This document shows positions 8,287 to 17,136 of a DNA stretch of 64,000 nt, piece by piece (the stretch's first letter is position 1; the number at the start of each line of letters is the position of its first letter). The stretch covers positions 2,934,501-2,998,500 of the forward strand of contig NZ_PEFF01000001.1 in the NCBI RefSeq assembly GCF_002754375.1, written 5' to 3'. The position numbers and the translations under genes were made by a program. Source of the stretch: Variovorax sp. 54. GTDB lineage: Bacteria; Pseudomonadota; Gammaproteobacteria; Burkholderiales; Burkholderiaceae_C. Below the pieces are notes generated by a model. It saw only the letters and a program-made list of their open reading frames with translations, made no database searches and was not told where the DNA came from.

Positions 8287-9101
8287 TGGGCGCGTCAGAC
8301 GCCCACAAGGACCGACCGAGCCTGCTCGGTTCGAACGCACCCACCACGGCCACATCGACTGCCGCACCTGGAGGCGAGTCCACGCGTGTGCTCGCACAGT
8401 TCGGTGGCCGCGAGAGCGGCGCGCGTTCCTTTTTTGCACGGCCCGGTGTGTGGGCTTCACTGGCGGTGCTGGTCGGCGTGGCGGGTGCCACGAGCTACCA
8501 CCTGCAATCGAAACGCGCGGACGCATCGCGGACCGTGGCGGCCGTGGCACCTGCGCCGGTGACCGCGCCTGTTGCAGTGGAACCGCCGAAGCCGGAAGCA
8601 CCGGTCGCAGCCACTGCGCCGGAGCCCACACCCGCGCGCATCGTCGAAGGCGACAGCACGCCGCCGCCACAGCAACCACCACAACAGCAGCCAGCCTCGA
8701 CGCCGTTTGCCGCGATCGGTGCACAGCCCATGGCCGTGCCGCCGGCTGCGAAGTCGGCGCGCGTGGCCGCCGCGTCGCCTGCAAAAAAATCGGGTGCTGA
8801 CAGCAAGGCCAGCGTCGCCGCGAAGAAGCAGCCGGAGCGCATCGCGTCGGGTTCGAAGAAGCCCGTGCGCGCGGCCGCGAACGGCAAGCCCGTCAAGACC
8901 GCCGCCAACAGCAGCAAGGCGACCAAATCCGCGACGCGCGCCAACCTCACGCAAACAGCGGCACGGCCGAAGGGGCCCGATCCCGACACGGACCTGCTGA
9001 CCGCGCTGCTCAAGCGCAGCAAGACGTCCGACCCCGCACCGTCGGCGCAGGCCACTGCCGCAACGGCGGACTGCAAGCCGGGCGCACCTTGCAAGCCTTG
9101 A
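8283..9101 (+). CDS. Pro/Ala/Lys-rich single-pass membrane protein upstream of vgrG
   Basis: This 272-residue protein has a polar N-terminus, one membrane helix near residues 56-72 (VWASLAVLVGVAGATSY) and a long low-complexity periplasmic tail rich in Ala, Pro, Lys and Ser, including a run of Pro and Gln near residue 125. Two Cys close the C-terminus (DCKPGAPCKP). I recognise no domain. It is the first substantial gene of the plus-strand vgrG module and ends 25 bases before vgrG. Its shape resembles envelope-spanning linker proteins (TonB-like tails), but that is only a comparison. The start ATG at 8283 has no good ribosome site of its own; see the leader at 8254. Confidence 0.65.
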   Translation: MMGASDAHKDRPSLLGSNAPTTATSTAAPGGESTRVLAQFGGRESGARSFFARPGVWASLAVLVGVAGATSYHLQSKRADASRTVAAVAPAPVTAPVAVEPPKPEAPVAATAPEPTPARIVEGDSTPPPQQPPQQQPASTPFAAIGAQPMAVPPAAKSARVAAASPAKKSGADSKASVAAKKQPERIASGSKKPVRAAANGKPVKTAANSSKATKSATRANLTQTAARPKGPDPDTDLLTALLKRSKTSDPAPSAQATAATADCKPGAPCKP

Positions 9102-9126
9102 GCCTCCGAACCTGAGCGAATTTCCG

Positions 9127-12105
9127 ATGCCTTCCGCTGACCGCAGTGCCCTGTGGGCCGAGCTGAGCCAGACGGCGCGGCTGTACCGCCTCGAAGCGCC
9201 GAGCGCTGCTTCATCTTCTTCATCTGCAGCCCGCGAGAGCATTGACGCCTTGCGCGTGGAAGGCTGGGTGCAGCGCGAGGCGGTGTCGCAGCTGTCCGAG
9301 CTGCGCATCGTGTGCTTGAGCTTGCGTGCGGACCTGGCGCTGTCTTCGCTGATCGATCAGCCGCTGACGCTGGTCACCGTGCTGGCCGATGGCTCGCTCG
9401 CAAAGCGCACAGGATTGATCCGCGCAGTCGAATCACTGGGCTCCGATGGCGGACTGGCACGCTACCGCCTGACGCTCGTGCCCTGGCTCTGGCTGGCCAC
9501 TCAGCAAGGCCGCAGCCAAGTCTTCCAGCAGCGCAGCGTCGCAGACATCATCGAGCGCGTGCTCGCCCCGTATGCAGATGCGGGCAGCTGGGCCTTCTCC
9601 TCCGAAGTGAACGGATTCCTCGCCGACGCGCCCGTGCGCACCTACTGCACCCAGTACCGAGAGAGCGACTTCGACTTCTTCTCGCGCCTGCTGGCCGAAG
9701 AAGGCCTGGCCTGGCGCATCGAAGAAGACGCCAAGGCCCCCATGGGCCACAAGCTCGTGATCTTTTCGTCGAACGACACCCAGCCCGCCGATGCCGGCTC
9801 GCCCGTTCGCTTTCACCGCAAGAGCTCGCAGGAGCGCAGCGACGCCGTGCAGGCGCTGGTGCGGCGCATGCGCCAGTCGGTCGCGCAGGTGCACCTGAGC
9901 GCCTGGAACGTCGACGGCAAGCGCCAGCTCACAGGCAGCGCCCCGGCGCGCTTTCCGGTCGGCGGCAAGAACGCGCCGCGCCTGGAGTACGACGACGTGC
10001 TCGGCCTGAACGACCGCAGCCGGGGCTGGGACACCAACCGCACGCTGGAGCGCTATGCGGCCCTGATGATGGAAGCGGCCGAATGCCGCGCCGACGTGAT
10101 GCTGGGCCACAGCACCGTGCGCACCTTGCGCGCGGGCACGCGCATCGAGATCGATGACGCACCTGCATTGGGCCTACAAACCAAGCCCGCGCTGCTGCTG
10201 GACACCGTCGAGCATGTGGGCATCAACAACCTGCCCAAGGACACGGCGGCGTCGATTGCGGCGCAGCTGGGTGAGCTGACGGAACACCTGGTGTTCGACC
10301 AGCCGTGTGCGCCCGTGACTGCCGAGTCCAATGTGTTCGGGCTGGTGTCTTCAGCAACGGCAACAAACAACGACATCCACCCGCAGCCCCAGAACCTCGC
10401 CACCGCGCAGGCCCAGGGCTATGCCAACAGCTTCTCGGGCGTGCACGCCCCGCGCCCCTGGCGCCCCGCACTGGCCGCGGCCGATGGTGCGCGCCTGCAC
10501 GCCAAGCCTACGGCCAGCGGCGTGCACAGTGCCATCGTGGTCGGGCCGTCGGGCGAGACCTCGCCCAATGGTGCCGACGAGCTGTACTGCAACGACCGAG
10601 GCGACGTGCGCGTGCGCTTCCACTGGCAGAACGGATCGAGCGAGAACGGCAGCAACGGCGACAGCGCCCAGGACAACCGCAGCACCCGCTGGATCCGCGT
10701 GGCCCAGCGCCAGGCGGGCCCCGGCATGGGCTGGCAGTGGCTGCCGCGCATCGGCCAGGAAGTGCTGGTCAAGTTCGTCGACCTCGATGTGGACCAGCCC
10801 GTCATCGTCGGGGCGCTGTACAACGGCCGCGGCGACGGTGGCATTGCCCCCACGCCCGGCGGCGCATCGCGAGCCGGTGAAACCAACGAAGACGTCTTCG
10901 CCCAAGCGAGCAACGCCTCGCCCAGCGCCCAGGCCAACCTCGCTGCAGGCCACGCCCCGCCCTGGCACGGCGCCAGCGCCGACGACAAGGGCCACCGCAA
11001 CGCGGCCGCCCTGAGCGGCTTCAAGACCAAGGAGTTCGGCGGCGAGGGCTTCAGCCAGTTGGTGTTCGACGATTCGAACCAGCAGCTGCGCGTGCAGCTG
11101 CATGCGAGCACCGCCCACAGCCAGCTGAACCTGGGCCACCTGATCCACCAGGCCGACAACTTCCGGGGCAGCTTTCGCGGCCAGGGCCTGGAGCTGCGCA
11201 CCGACGGCTATGCCGCCCTGCGCGGCGGCAAGGGTGTCTTGCTCAGCACGTACCACGGCGCAGGCGGCCAGAAGCTGGAGCCCGTGGGCGACTTCGCCGC
11301 CGGCATGGCGCTGCTCAAGCAGGTGCAGCAGTTGGGCCAGGCGCTGAGCGATGCGGCCAAGACCCACGAGGCGGTGCAGCTGGCCGGGCACATCGGTGCC
11401 AACAAGGCCGACGAATCGCAACTCGACAAGGAACGCGCCCCCTACGCAGCGATGGAGCGCACCGCCAGCGGCATGGTGACCGCCGATGCGCTCGACACCG
11501 CCTACGCAGACGCGGCAGACAAGGCCATCGCCACCGGTGAAGGCAAGGTGCCGCACACCAGCGACGCCGTGGTCGCACTGGCCGCACGCGGCGGGCTGGC
11601 GATGGTCGCAGGACAGCAGCTGCAGATCGTGAGCGGCGAGACCGCCACGCTGGCCAGCGGCGGCGACATCAACCTGGCGCTGGCCGACGTGCTGCGCGTG
11701 CACAGCGGGCAGGCCATCGGCCTGCTGGCCGGCGCGCAGAAGGCCGATGCCGACACAGGCCTGTCGGTCATCGCGGGCAATGACGACCTGGACTTCCAGG
11801 CGCAGTACGACGAGCTGCGCATCCAGGCCAAGGACGCGCTGAAGATCGCCAGCACCGACCAGACGGTGGAGTTCGCGGCCAAGAAGAAGATCCGCATCGC
11901 GACGGCGCAGGGCGCGTCGATCACGCTGCAGGATGGGGACATCACCTTCGAGTGTCCGGGGAAGATCACTTATCACTCGGTGCAGCGGAAGTTGGCCGGG
12001 CCGACAAGCTCTCCGTATGGGCTGCCGCTGTTCCCTCAGAGCATCTGCATCGAGTGCATGCTGAAGGCGGCACAAAGCGGCGCCCCCTTCTCCGCCTTGC
12101 AGTGA
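9127..12105 (+). CDS. vgrG: VgrG spike protein with C-terminal DUF2345 domain
   Basis: This 992-residue protein has the gp27-like module in the first 400 residues (for example VRTYCTQYRESDFDFFSRLL AEEG region near residues 178-200), then the gp5-like OB domain (DRGDVRVRFHW, GWQWLPRIGQEVLVKFVD and DQPVIVGALYNG near residues 494-565). It ends with the beta-helical DUF2345 stretch (AARGGLAMVAGQQLQIVSGE and following repeats). VgrG trimers form the spike that PAAR caps. The long C-terminal extension typically carries or docks effectors. The next genes are a DUF4123 adaptor, lipoproteins and a Tle1 lipase, which identifies the cargo. Confidence 0.97.
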   Translation: MPSADRSALWAELSQTARLYRLEAPSAASSSSSAARESIDALRVEGWVQREAVSQLSELRIVCLSLRADLALSSLIDQPLTLVTVLADGSLAKRTGLIRAVESLGSDGGLARYRLTLVPWLWLATQQGRSQVFQQRSVADIIERVLAPYADAGSWAFSSEVNGFLADAPVRTYCTQYRESDFDFFSRLLAEEGLAWRIEEDAKAPMGHKLVIFSSNDTQPADAGSPVRFHRKSSQERSDAVQALVRRMRQSVAQVHLSAWNVDGKRQLTGSAPARFPVGGKNAPRLEYDDVLGLNDRSRGWDTNRTLERYAALMMEAAECRADVMLGHSTVRTLRAGTRIEIDDAPALGLQTKPALLLDTVEHVGINNLPKDTAASIAAQLGELTEHLVFDQPCAPVTAESNVFGLVSSATATNNDIHPQPQNLATAQAQGYANSFSGVHAPRPWRPALAAADGARLHAKPTASGVHSAIVVGPSGETSPNGADELYCNDRGDVRVRFHWQNGSSENGSNGDSAQDNRSTRWIRVAQRQAGPGMGWQWLPRIGQEVLVKFVDLDVDQPVIVGALYNGRGDGGIAPTPGGASRAGETNEDVFAQASNASPSAQANLAAGHAPPWHGASADDKGHRNAAALSGFKTKEFGGEGFSQLVFDDSNQQLRVQLHASTAHSQLNLGHLIHQADNFRGSFRGQGLELRTDGYAALRGGKGVLLSTYHGAGGQKLEPVGDFAAGMALLKQVQQLGQALSDAAKTHEAVQLAGHIGANKADESQLDKERAPYAAMERTASGMVTADALDTAYADAADKAIATGEGKVPHTSDAVVALAARGGLAMVAGQQLQIVSGETATLASGGDINLALADVLRVHSGQAIGLLAGAQKADADTGLSVIAGNDDLDFQAQYDELRIQAKDALKIASTDQTVEFAAKKKIRIATAQGASITLQDGDITFECPGKITYHSVQRKLAGPTSSPYGLPLFPQSICIECMLKAAQSGAPFSALQ

Positions 12106-12115
12106 GAGCGCTGCG

Positions 12116-13033
12116 TTGGAATTCGCGACCGACCCGATCGAGCCCGTCCACCTTGCCCATGCCGTGCAAGCGATGGCCGACGCCCAACCATCCTCCCTCA
12201 GCCTCTGGTTGCTGATCGATGCGGCCTTGCTGGACCCGGCGCGCCTGGCATCGGTGCTGCGCCGCAACGGGTGGCAGCATGTCAACGCGCTGGCCCACAC
12301 ACCGCTGGCGGCCTACGGTGCGCAGGGACCGCAGTTGCTGGAACTGCCACCAGACGACGAGGTCCGCGCCGAGGGCCTGCGACGCCTCGCCACGATCGAC
12401 CCGGCGGCGCCTGCATTCAGCTGGCTCGCTTCCGGCCATTCCGCTGCACATTTGCAGGCCTGCTTCGGCTACCTTGCCCAGGCGCGACACGATGGCCTGA
12501 AGCTGCACTGCCGAATGGGCGATGCGCGCGTGCTTCCCACGCTGCTGGCCGCGCTGTCCGTGCCTCAGACACAGCGTGTGGCCCAAGCCATTGCGCAGTG
12601 GCAATGGTTCGATCGCAGCGGTGCCGCGGTCGGCAACTGGCTTGCCGCTGCTGAGGACGAAGGTGCTGCCGATGCCGGCGATCATCTCGAACTCGATGCG
12701 TCGCAATTCGCCACGCTTCTGGATGCCTCGGAAGCCGACGGCATCTTTGCGCAATTGCTCGAGACAGTGTCGCAGCTGGTGCCGCAGACCGACCGGGCAG
12801 CGTTTCATCAGCGGCTTCATCGCGCACTCGAGGTCGCCACCCACCTGCACGTGGTAGGCAACCCAGACCGGCTGCAGTTCGTGGTGCTCTCGCTGACCTG
12901 CGGCGATAACTTCTACCAACATCCCGATCTGTCAGACACATGGAAGGCTGTCGCACAAGGTACCAGCCTGTCGAGCCTGATGAAGGGCTGGAGCGACGAA
13001 CTGTGGAAGGCGTTGGAGGGCCAGGCTTCATGA
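12116..13033 (+). CDS. DUF4123-domain T6SS effector adaptor (Tap/TEC family)
   Basis: This 305-residue protein contains the DUF4123 region, opening at LWLLIDAALLDPARLASVLR (about residues 29-48) and continuing through the FSWLASGHSAAHLQACF and FDRS segments. DUF4123 proteins are chaperone-adaptors that load a specific effector onto its VgrG, as Tap-1/TEC and VasW do. I chose the TTG at 12116 because GAGAG lies about 7 bases upstream; the ATG at 12173 has no ribosome site. The stop overlaps the first lipoprotein start (ATGA at 13030). Its place between vgrG and tle1 suggests that it loads Tle1. Confidence 0.87.
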   Translation: MEFATDPIEPVHLAHAVQAMADAQPSSLSLWLLIDAALLDPARLASVLRRNGWQHVNALAHTPLAAYGAQGPQLLELPPDDEVRAEGLRRLATIDPAAPAFSWLASGHSAAHLQACFGYLAQARHDGLKLHCRMGDARVLPTLLAALSVPQTQRVAQAIAQWQWFDRSGAAVGNWLAAAEDEGAADAGDHLELDASQFATLLDASEADGIFAQLLETVSQLVPQTDRAAFHQRLHRALEVATHLHVVGNPDRLQFVVLSLTCGDNFYQHPDLSDTWKAVAQGTSLSSLMKGWSDELWKALEGQAS

Positions 13034-13500
13034 AGCGCTTGGCTCTCTTGATACTTTGCGTGTTGACGCTGGTGGCTTGCAGCAGCAAGAAGCCTGCGGC
13101 TGAAAGCTACAGCGCCAGTCTCAGCCCCTACAACCACACGGCCGACCACATCGAGCCGTATGTCGATGGAATGTTCGGCGGCAACTCGAGCGCGTATGGC
13201 GGTGGCGGCAGCTTCGTGTGCTGCATCTCGTCTCCCGCCGTATGGCGCCCTGGCTTGAGCGCCAAGGTGCGTTGGGCCACCTCCAGCGGCATTCCAGGCG
13301 ATAGGCGACCGGAAGCGTATGTCCAGCATTGGCACGAGAAGGTGGTTCCTATCGAGGAATACACCGTGCCGGGCGGCGTGCTCAACATCCACTTTCTTCC
13401 CGAAGGCAACGTTCGGTTGATCATTTCCAGCAAAGGGGCGGGTGCCAAGAACTACCCTGGCCCCGCCTATCCGGTGAAGCCGCCGGATTGGAAATGGTGA
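13030..13500 (+). CDS. DUF3304 lipoprotein, Tli1-type immunity candidate, copy 1
   Basis: This 156-residue protein starts with a lipoprotein signal (MKRLALLILCVLTLVACSS; lipid-modified Cys at residue 17). The mature part has the DUF3304 features: PYNHTADHI, a Gly-rich YGGGGSFVCCI and a VWRPGLSAKVRW segment. DUF3304 lipoproteins next to Tle1 phospholipases act as periplasmic immunity proteins (Tli1). It is translationally coupled to the DUF4123 gene by ATGA. Of the three tandem copies it is the most divergent: the region around DHIEPYVDGMFGG differs from the YIHQFYVD of the other two. It may have a distinct or older specificity. Confidence 0.82.
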   Translation: MKRLALLILCVLTLVACSSKKPAAESYSASLSPYNHTADHIEPYVDGMFGGNSSAYGGGGSFVCCISSPAVWRPGLSAKVRWATSSGIPGDRRPEAYVQHWHEKVVPIEEYTVPGGVLNIHFLPEGNVRLIISSKGAGAKNYPGPAYPVKPPDWKW

Positions 13501-13544
13501 GCCGAGGCGAACAACCCATGCGCGCATTGAAAATGCCACAGGCC

Positions 13545-14027
13545 ATGAAACGCACAGCGATCCTGACGCTTTGCGCACTGGCAGTACTGTCGCTGGCAGC
13601 TTGCAGCAGCAAGAAGCCTACGGCTGAAAGCTACAGCGCCAACCTCAGTGCCTACAACCACACGGAGGACTACATCCATCAGTTCTATGTGGATGAGGCT
13701 GGTGGCGGGAATTCATACCCTTACGGTGGCGGCGGCAGCTTTGTGTGCTGCATCTCCTATCCGGCCCAGTGGCGTCCCGGACTCAGTGCAACGGTGGAAT
13801 GGACGACCTCGAGCGGAATTCCAGGCGACAGGCGCCCCGAGGCCATCAAGCCCGCTTGGCACAAGAGAGTTGTCCCGATTGATCGATATGACGTCCCAGG
13901 CGGCACGCTCAACGTGCACTTCCTGGCCGAGGGCGATGTTCGATTGGTCATCTCCAACATGGGAGCCGGCGCCAAGGGCTACCCCGGCCCAGCCTATCCG
14001 GTGAAGCCACCGAGCTGGAAGTGGTGA
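13545..14027 (+). CDS. DUF3304 lipoprotein, Tli1-type immunity candidate, copy 2
   Basis: This 160-residue lipoprotein has the signal MKRTAILTLCALAVLSLAAC with the lipid-modified Cys at residue 20, followed by SSKKPTAESYSANLSAYNH and the same Gly-rich YGGGGSFVCCISYP core as its neighbours. By eye it is about 85% identical to copy 3 over the mature region and less similar to copy 1. Such duplication is a known pattern for tli immunity genes. An in-frame ATG at 13518, with a better ribosome site (GAGG), would add nine residues before the signal; I kept the start homologous to the other copies. Confidence 0.82.
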   Translation: MKRTAILTLCALAVLSLAACSSKKPTAESYSANLSAYNHTEDYIHQFYVDEAGGGNSYPYGGGGSFVCCISYPAQWRPGLSATVEWTTSSGIPGDRRPEAIKPAWHKRVVPIDRYDVPGGTLNVHFLAEGDVRLVISNMGAGAKGYPGPAYPVKPPSWKW

Positions 14028-14094
14028 CTCAAGGCGAGCAAGAATTTCGAAAACCCGAGGAACAACACGTGAACGCATTGAAAGGCCACACGCC

Positions 14095-14583
14095 ATGAAA
14101 CGCCCAACGATCCTGACACTTTGCGCATTGGCACTGCTGACGCTGCCACTGGTGGCTTGCAGCAGCAAGAAGCCGGCGGCCGAAAGCTACAGCGCCAACA
14201 TCAGCGCCTACAACCACACAGAGGACTACATCCACCAGTTCTATGTGGATGGGGCAGGCGGCGGCAACTCACGCCCCTACGGCGGTGGCGGCAGCTTTGT
14301 GTGCTGCATCTCCTATCCCGCCAAATGGCGTCCCGGCCTTACCGCAACAGTGAAATGGACGACCTCGAGCGGAATCCCGGGGGACAAACGACCCGAGGCC
14401 ATCAAGCCCCGTTGGCACGAAAAGGTGGTCCCCATCGATAAGTACGACATCCCGGGCAGCACGCTCAATGTGCATTTCCTTGCCGACGGCGATGTTCGAT
14501 TGGTCATCTCCAGCAAAGGCTCCGGCGCCAAGGACTATCCCGGCCCTGCCTACCCGGTGAAGCCGCCAGACTGGAAGTGGTGA
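14095..14583 (+). CDS. DUF3304 lipoprotein, Tli1-type immunity candidate, copy 3
   Basis: This 162-residue lipoprotein (MKRPTILTLCALALLTLPLV, then AC with the modified Cys at residue 22) is the copy nearest to the Tle1 gene and the likeliest cognate immunity protein. Its core matches copy 2 apart from about 20 substitutions, many of them charge changes (E to K, R to K, A to R), as expected if partner specificity is under selection. The leader preceding copy 2 is also conserved here, but one base shorter. That turns it into a separate GTG mini-ORF (14069) whose stop overlaps this start as ATGA. Confidence 0.83.
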   Translation: MKRPTILTLCALALLTLPLVACSSKKPAAESYSANISAYNHTEDYIHQFYVDGAGGGNSRPYGGGGSFVCCISYPAKWRPGLTATVKWTTSSGIPGDKRPEAIKPRWHEKVVPIDKYDIPGSTLNVHFLADGDVRLVISSKGSGAKDYPGPAYPVKPPDWKW

Positions 14584-14635
14584 TCCGGTGCGAACACGTA
14601 TTCATTCCTTCTGAAAGATCCCGGGGGAGCAACAC

Positions 14636-16747
14636 ATGGAAAAATTCAAAGAAGGCTGGTACGAAATCAGCTTTGACGCCAACACCCACGAGAAGCGCTA
14701 TCTCTACTTCAAGACCGCCGTGCTTTGCACGGCCGAGTGCATCGTCAAGGAAACAGGGCTGCAGATACTGAGATGGTCGGACGAAACGGGCAGGGCCATC
14801 AAGTGTTTGCCACGCTACAAGTGGACAGCCAATGCGCCGAAAGGCGACTGGTGGGACAACGACCCGGGCGGCAAGAACTACCAGCCCGCACTGCCTGGCG
14901 ACCACTCGCGCGCCGACCGGACCCTGACCGCACGCGAACTGTGCCAACGCGCCGCCAGCGCCGACCCGAGCAAGGCCGACTCCCTGAGTTGCGCCAAAGA
15001 GATTCACGTGGGCCTGTTTTTTGACGGCACCAACAACAACCTGATCCGCGACACACCCGACCAAAGCCACACGAACGTGGTCAGTCTCTTCAACGCGCAC
15101 AAGGACGACAAGGTCGAGAACTTTCGCTACTACATCCCCGGCGTCGGCACGCACTTCCCCGAGATCGGCGAGGACAAGGAACTGGACAACGGCAAGCGTT
15201 TCGGCACCGGTGGCGAGGCGCGCATCCATTGGGCGTTGATTCAGGTCTACAACGCACTGCATCGGGCATATCACACGTCCGACCTTGTCCAGCCGGACGA
15301 AATGAAAGACCTCTGCGTCGATCAACTGAAGACTTGGTGGCGCTTGAGCGACAACAAGATGATCAGCATCTTCAGGGGCATTCAAGAGCGCCTGCTGAAA
15401 GCCATCAAGGACCAGCGGCCGCGGGTGACCAAGATGCATCTGTCGGTCTTCGGATTTTCGCGTGGTGCGGCCGAAGCGCGCGCCTTTTGCCAGTGGATCC
15501 AGCTGGTCGCCGAGAACATGATGATCGGCGAAGCGGCGCTGGAGCTTCATTTCCTGGGCATCTTCGACACCGTGGCGTCTGTCGGGCTGGCCGATTCGTC
15601 GCCCGTCGGCGAAGGCTTTCAGGACTGGGCCGACGGCACCATGGACATCAACGGCGTCAACCAGACCGTTCACTACGTGGCGGCACACGAAATACGCCAG
15701 TCGTTTCCTCTGTCCACGGCACGCATCAGAGCCACGAACTACCCGCCGAACACCAAGGAGTTCGTCTATCCAGGGGCTCACTCTGACTTGGGCGGAGGCT
15801 ACCCGTCGAAGTCCCAAGGGAAGGGTGTCGAGGGACGAACCGCATTGCTCTCGCAGATTCCCTTGATGGACATGTATTTCGAGGCCCTGGCGGCGGGCGT
15901 TCGCGTGGACAGCAAGTCCGAAATGCAAGGCGAAATACAAGCCGATTTCGAGGTCGCTCCTGCGCTCGACAAGTCCTTCAGCGACTACGCAGCCTGGACC
16001 ACGGCGGAGGAAAAGCAGAATGTCGCCAACGGTGGCGAACCCGTGCAGAACCGCATGCGCTATCACATGGAACTGTATTGGCGCTGGCGTGCGTCCAAGA
16101 GCGACGAGGCCACCTTCAAGGCCATGGCTAGCTATGAAGCCTCCGACAAGCAAGACCGACAGGATCTGTGGGAGTCAGAGCTCGACTGGCGTGAAGACGT
16201 CAAGGCGGCCCAGGCGGCCAACCAGCCCAGACGGGTGTTCGTTCCCAGAGCGGGCGTCTACGTTGACCAGCCGCCCCGCGCCAACGAGGTGGAAAAGCGC
16301 CTCGTTGGCGCCGTGGCAGCCGCCAAGGACGTTCCGCAAGCCGCCAACGACTTCTTCGACAGGTATGTCCACGACTCGCACGGCGGGTTCTGGATGCTCG
16401 GCCCCATCACGAAGGAGAACCGCGAGGACTTCGTGGCCGCCATCAAGCAGAAGAAGGCCACGCACGACCGGTTGCTGAAGGCCGCTGACGAAGAGTCCAT
16501 GCCCTCTGCTGCGGAGAATCTGCGCAACTTCGCTCGCGGCTATGAACTCAACAATTTCGAAAGCCGTGTGCTCGCACAGGATGCGAAAGAACCGGGGACA
16601 CTGCCGCTGATGACGGATGCCGATGCGGCAGATCTGCGAGACAACGCGGGCACGATGGCATCGCTCGCATTGAAGATCCTGGGCACCGCCAGCCGGCGCG
16701 AACCGCGCGGCCACGGCCGCTACCGACGCGTGTTCGATAAGAGTTGA
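14636..16747 (+). CDS. tle1: Tle1-family T6SS phospholipase effector (DUF2235)
   Basis: This 703-residue protein carries the DUF2235 alpha/beta-hydrolase domain of the Tle1 family. The entry motif GLFFDGTNNN lies at residues 126-135. The nucleophile elbow GFSRG gives Ser275, FDTVASVG gives the probable Asp311, and YPGAHSDLGGGY gives His382, making a complete Ser-Asp-His triad. Tle1 enzymes are T6SS lipases with phospholipase A activity that attack membranes of target cells. The residues after about 450 form a Lys- and Glu-rich C-terminal part of unknown role. A strong GGGGGAG ribosome site lies before the ATG. The gene follows vgrG, the adaptor and three lipoproteins. It has no PAAR or VgrG fusion, so it needs the adaptor. 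Confidence 0.92.
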   Translation: MEKFKEGWYEISFDANTHEKRYLYFKTAVLCTAECIVKETGLQILRWSDETGRAIKCLPRYKWTANAPKGDWWDNDPGGKNYQPALPGDHSRADRTLTARELCQRAASADPSKADSLSCAKEIHVGLFFDGTNNNLIRDTPDQSHTNVVSLFNAHKDDKVENFRYYIPGVGTHFPEIGEDKELDNGKRFGTGGEARIHWALIQVYNALHRAYHTSDLVQPDEMKDLCVDQLKTWWRLSDNKMISIFRGIQERLLKAIKDQRPRVTKMHLSVFGFSRGAAEARAFCQWIQLVAENMMIGEAALELHFLGIFDTVASVGLADSSPVGEGFQDWADGTMDINGVNQTVHYVAAHEIRQSFPLSTARIRATNYPPNTKEFVYPGAHSDLGGGYPSKSQGKGVEGRTALLSQIPLMDMYFEALAAGVRVDSKSEMQGEIQADFEVAPALDKSFSDYAAWTTAEEKQNVANGGEPVQNRMRYHMELYWRWRASKSDEATFKAMASYEASDKQDRQDLWESELDWREDVKAAQAANQPRRVFVPRAGVYVDQPPRANEVEKRLVGAVAAAKDVPQAANDFFDRYVHDSHGGFWMLGPITKENREDFVAAIKQKKATHDRLLKAADEESMPSAAENLRNFARGYELNNFESRVLAQDAKEPGTLPLMTDADAADLRDNAGTMASLALKILGTASRREPRGHGRYRRVFDKS

Positions 16748-16757
16748 AGAAGCGCGC

Positions 16758-16790
16758 TGCAGGTTCTGTCATCACCTCGCAGAACCTGCA
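16758..16790. terminator. 11-bp inverted repeat just after tle1
   Basis: TGCAGGTTCTG and its exact complement CAGAACCTGCA flank an 11-base loop, starting 10 bases after the tle1 stop. The stem would make a stable hairpin in the transcript. No T-run follows, so classic intrinsic termination is uncertain. It could slow or protect the transcript, or be a relic of a module boundary. Confidence 0.45.
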
Positions 16791-16835
16791 ACAGCCAGCT
16801 GCCAGGCCATCGCCGCTCGGTGACGGCGAATCAAG

Positions 16836-17123
16836 ATGAATTTGATCGCCCTCGTCCTCGTGATCGGCATCTTGCCGTCGCTGGTGTGCACGCTCTTTCT
16901 CATCGGCCATCGCGTGCGTCCACATCCATCGTGGACGCCACGCTTAACGAAAGCCCGGCTGTTCGTGCTCGTACTGGCCGGCACCGCGTTGCTTTATCTC
17001 AGTACACGCCACCTGCTCATCGACGCACGCGATGCAGGCGCACGTCTCGAAACCTACATGGCCGCCGTGACGTTCGCACCCTGCATCCTTTCAGGACTCG
17101 TCGCCCTGTTCTTCAAACCTTGA
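16836..17123 (+). CDS. Small three-helix membrane protein of unknown function
   Basis: This 95-residue protein has three predicted membrane helices (about residues 1-24, 42-58 and 72-93) separated by short Arg- and His-containing loops. It matches no family I recognise. It lies 88 bases after tle1, in the same direction, beyond the inverted repeat. It could be part of the T6SS module, for instance an accessory to immunity in the inner membrane, or an unrelated gene at the cluster edge. The ATG has only a weak ribosome site (TCAAG). Confidence 0.5.
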   Translation: MNLIALVLVIGILPSLVCTLFLIGHRVRPHPSWTPRLTKARLFVLVLAGTALLYLSTRHLLIDARDAGARLETYMAAVTFAPCILSGLVALFFKP

Positions 17124-17136
17124 CGGTCGCCCGCAT

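Larger units (their letters stand above)
13030..14583 (+). repeat. Tandem triplication of a DUF3304 lipoprotein gene
   Basis: Three homologous genes follow one another in the same direction with short linkers of 44 and 67 bases. The linkers between copies 1-2 and 2-3 are themselves related (both carry a GCATTGAAA leader segment upstream of the ATGAAACGC start), so duplication included the upstream region. Copies 2 and 3 form the younger pair. Confidence 0.85.

Noticed and set aside
10351-12300. A 649-codon frame antisense to vgrG
   Set aside because: It lacks any family motif, and codon bias shows that vgrG is the coding strand.
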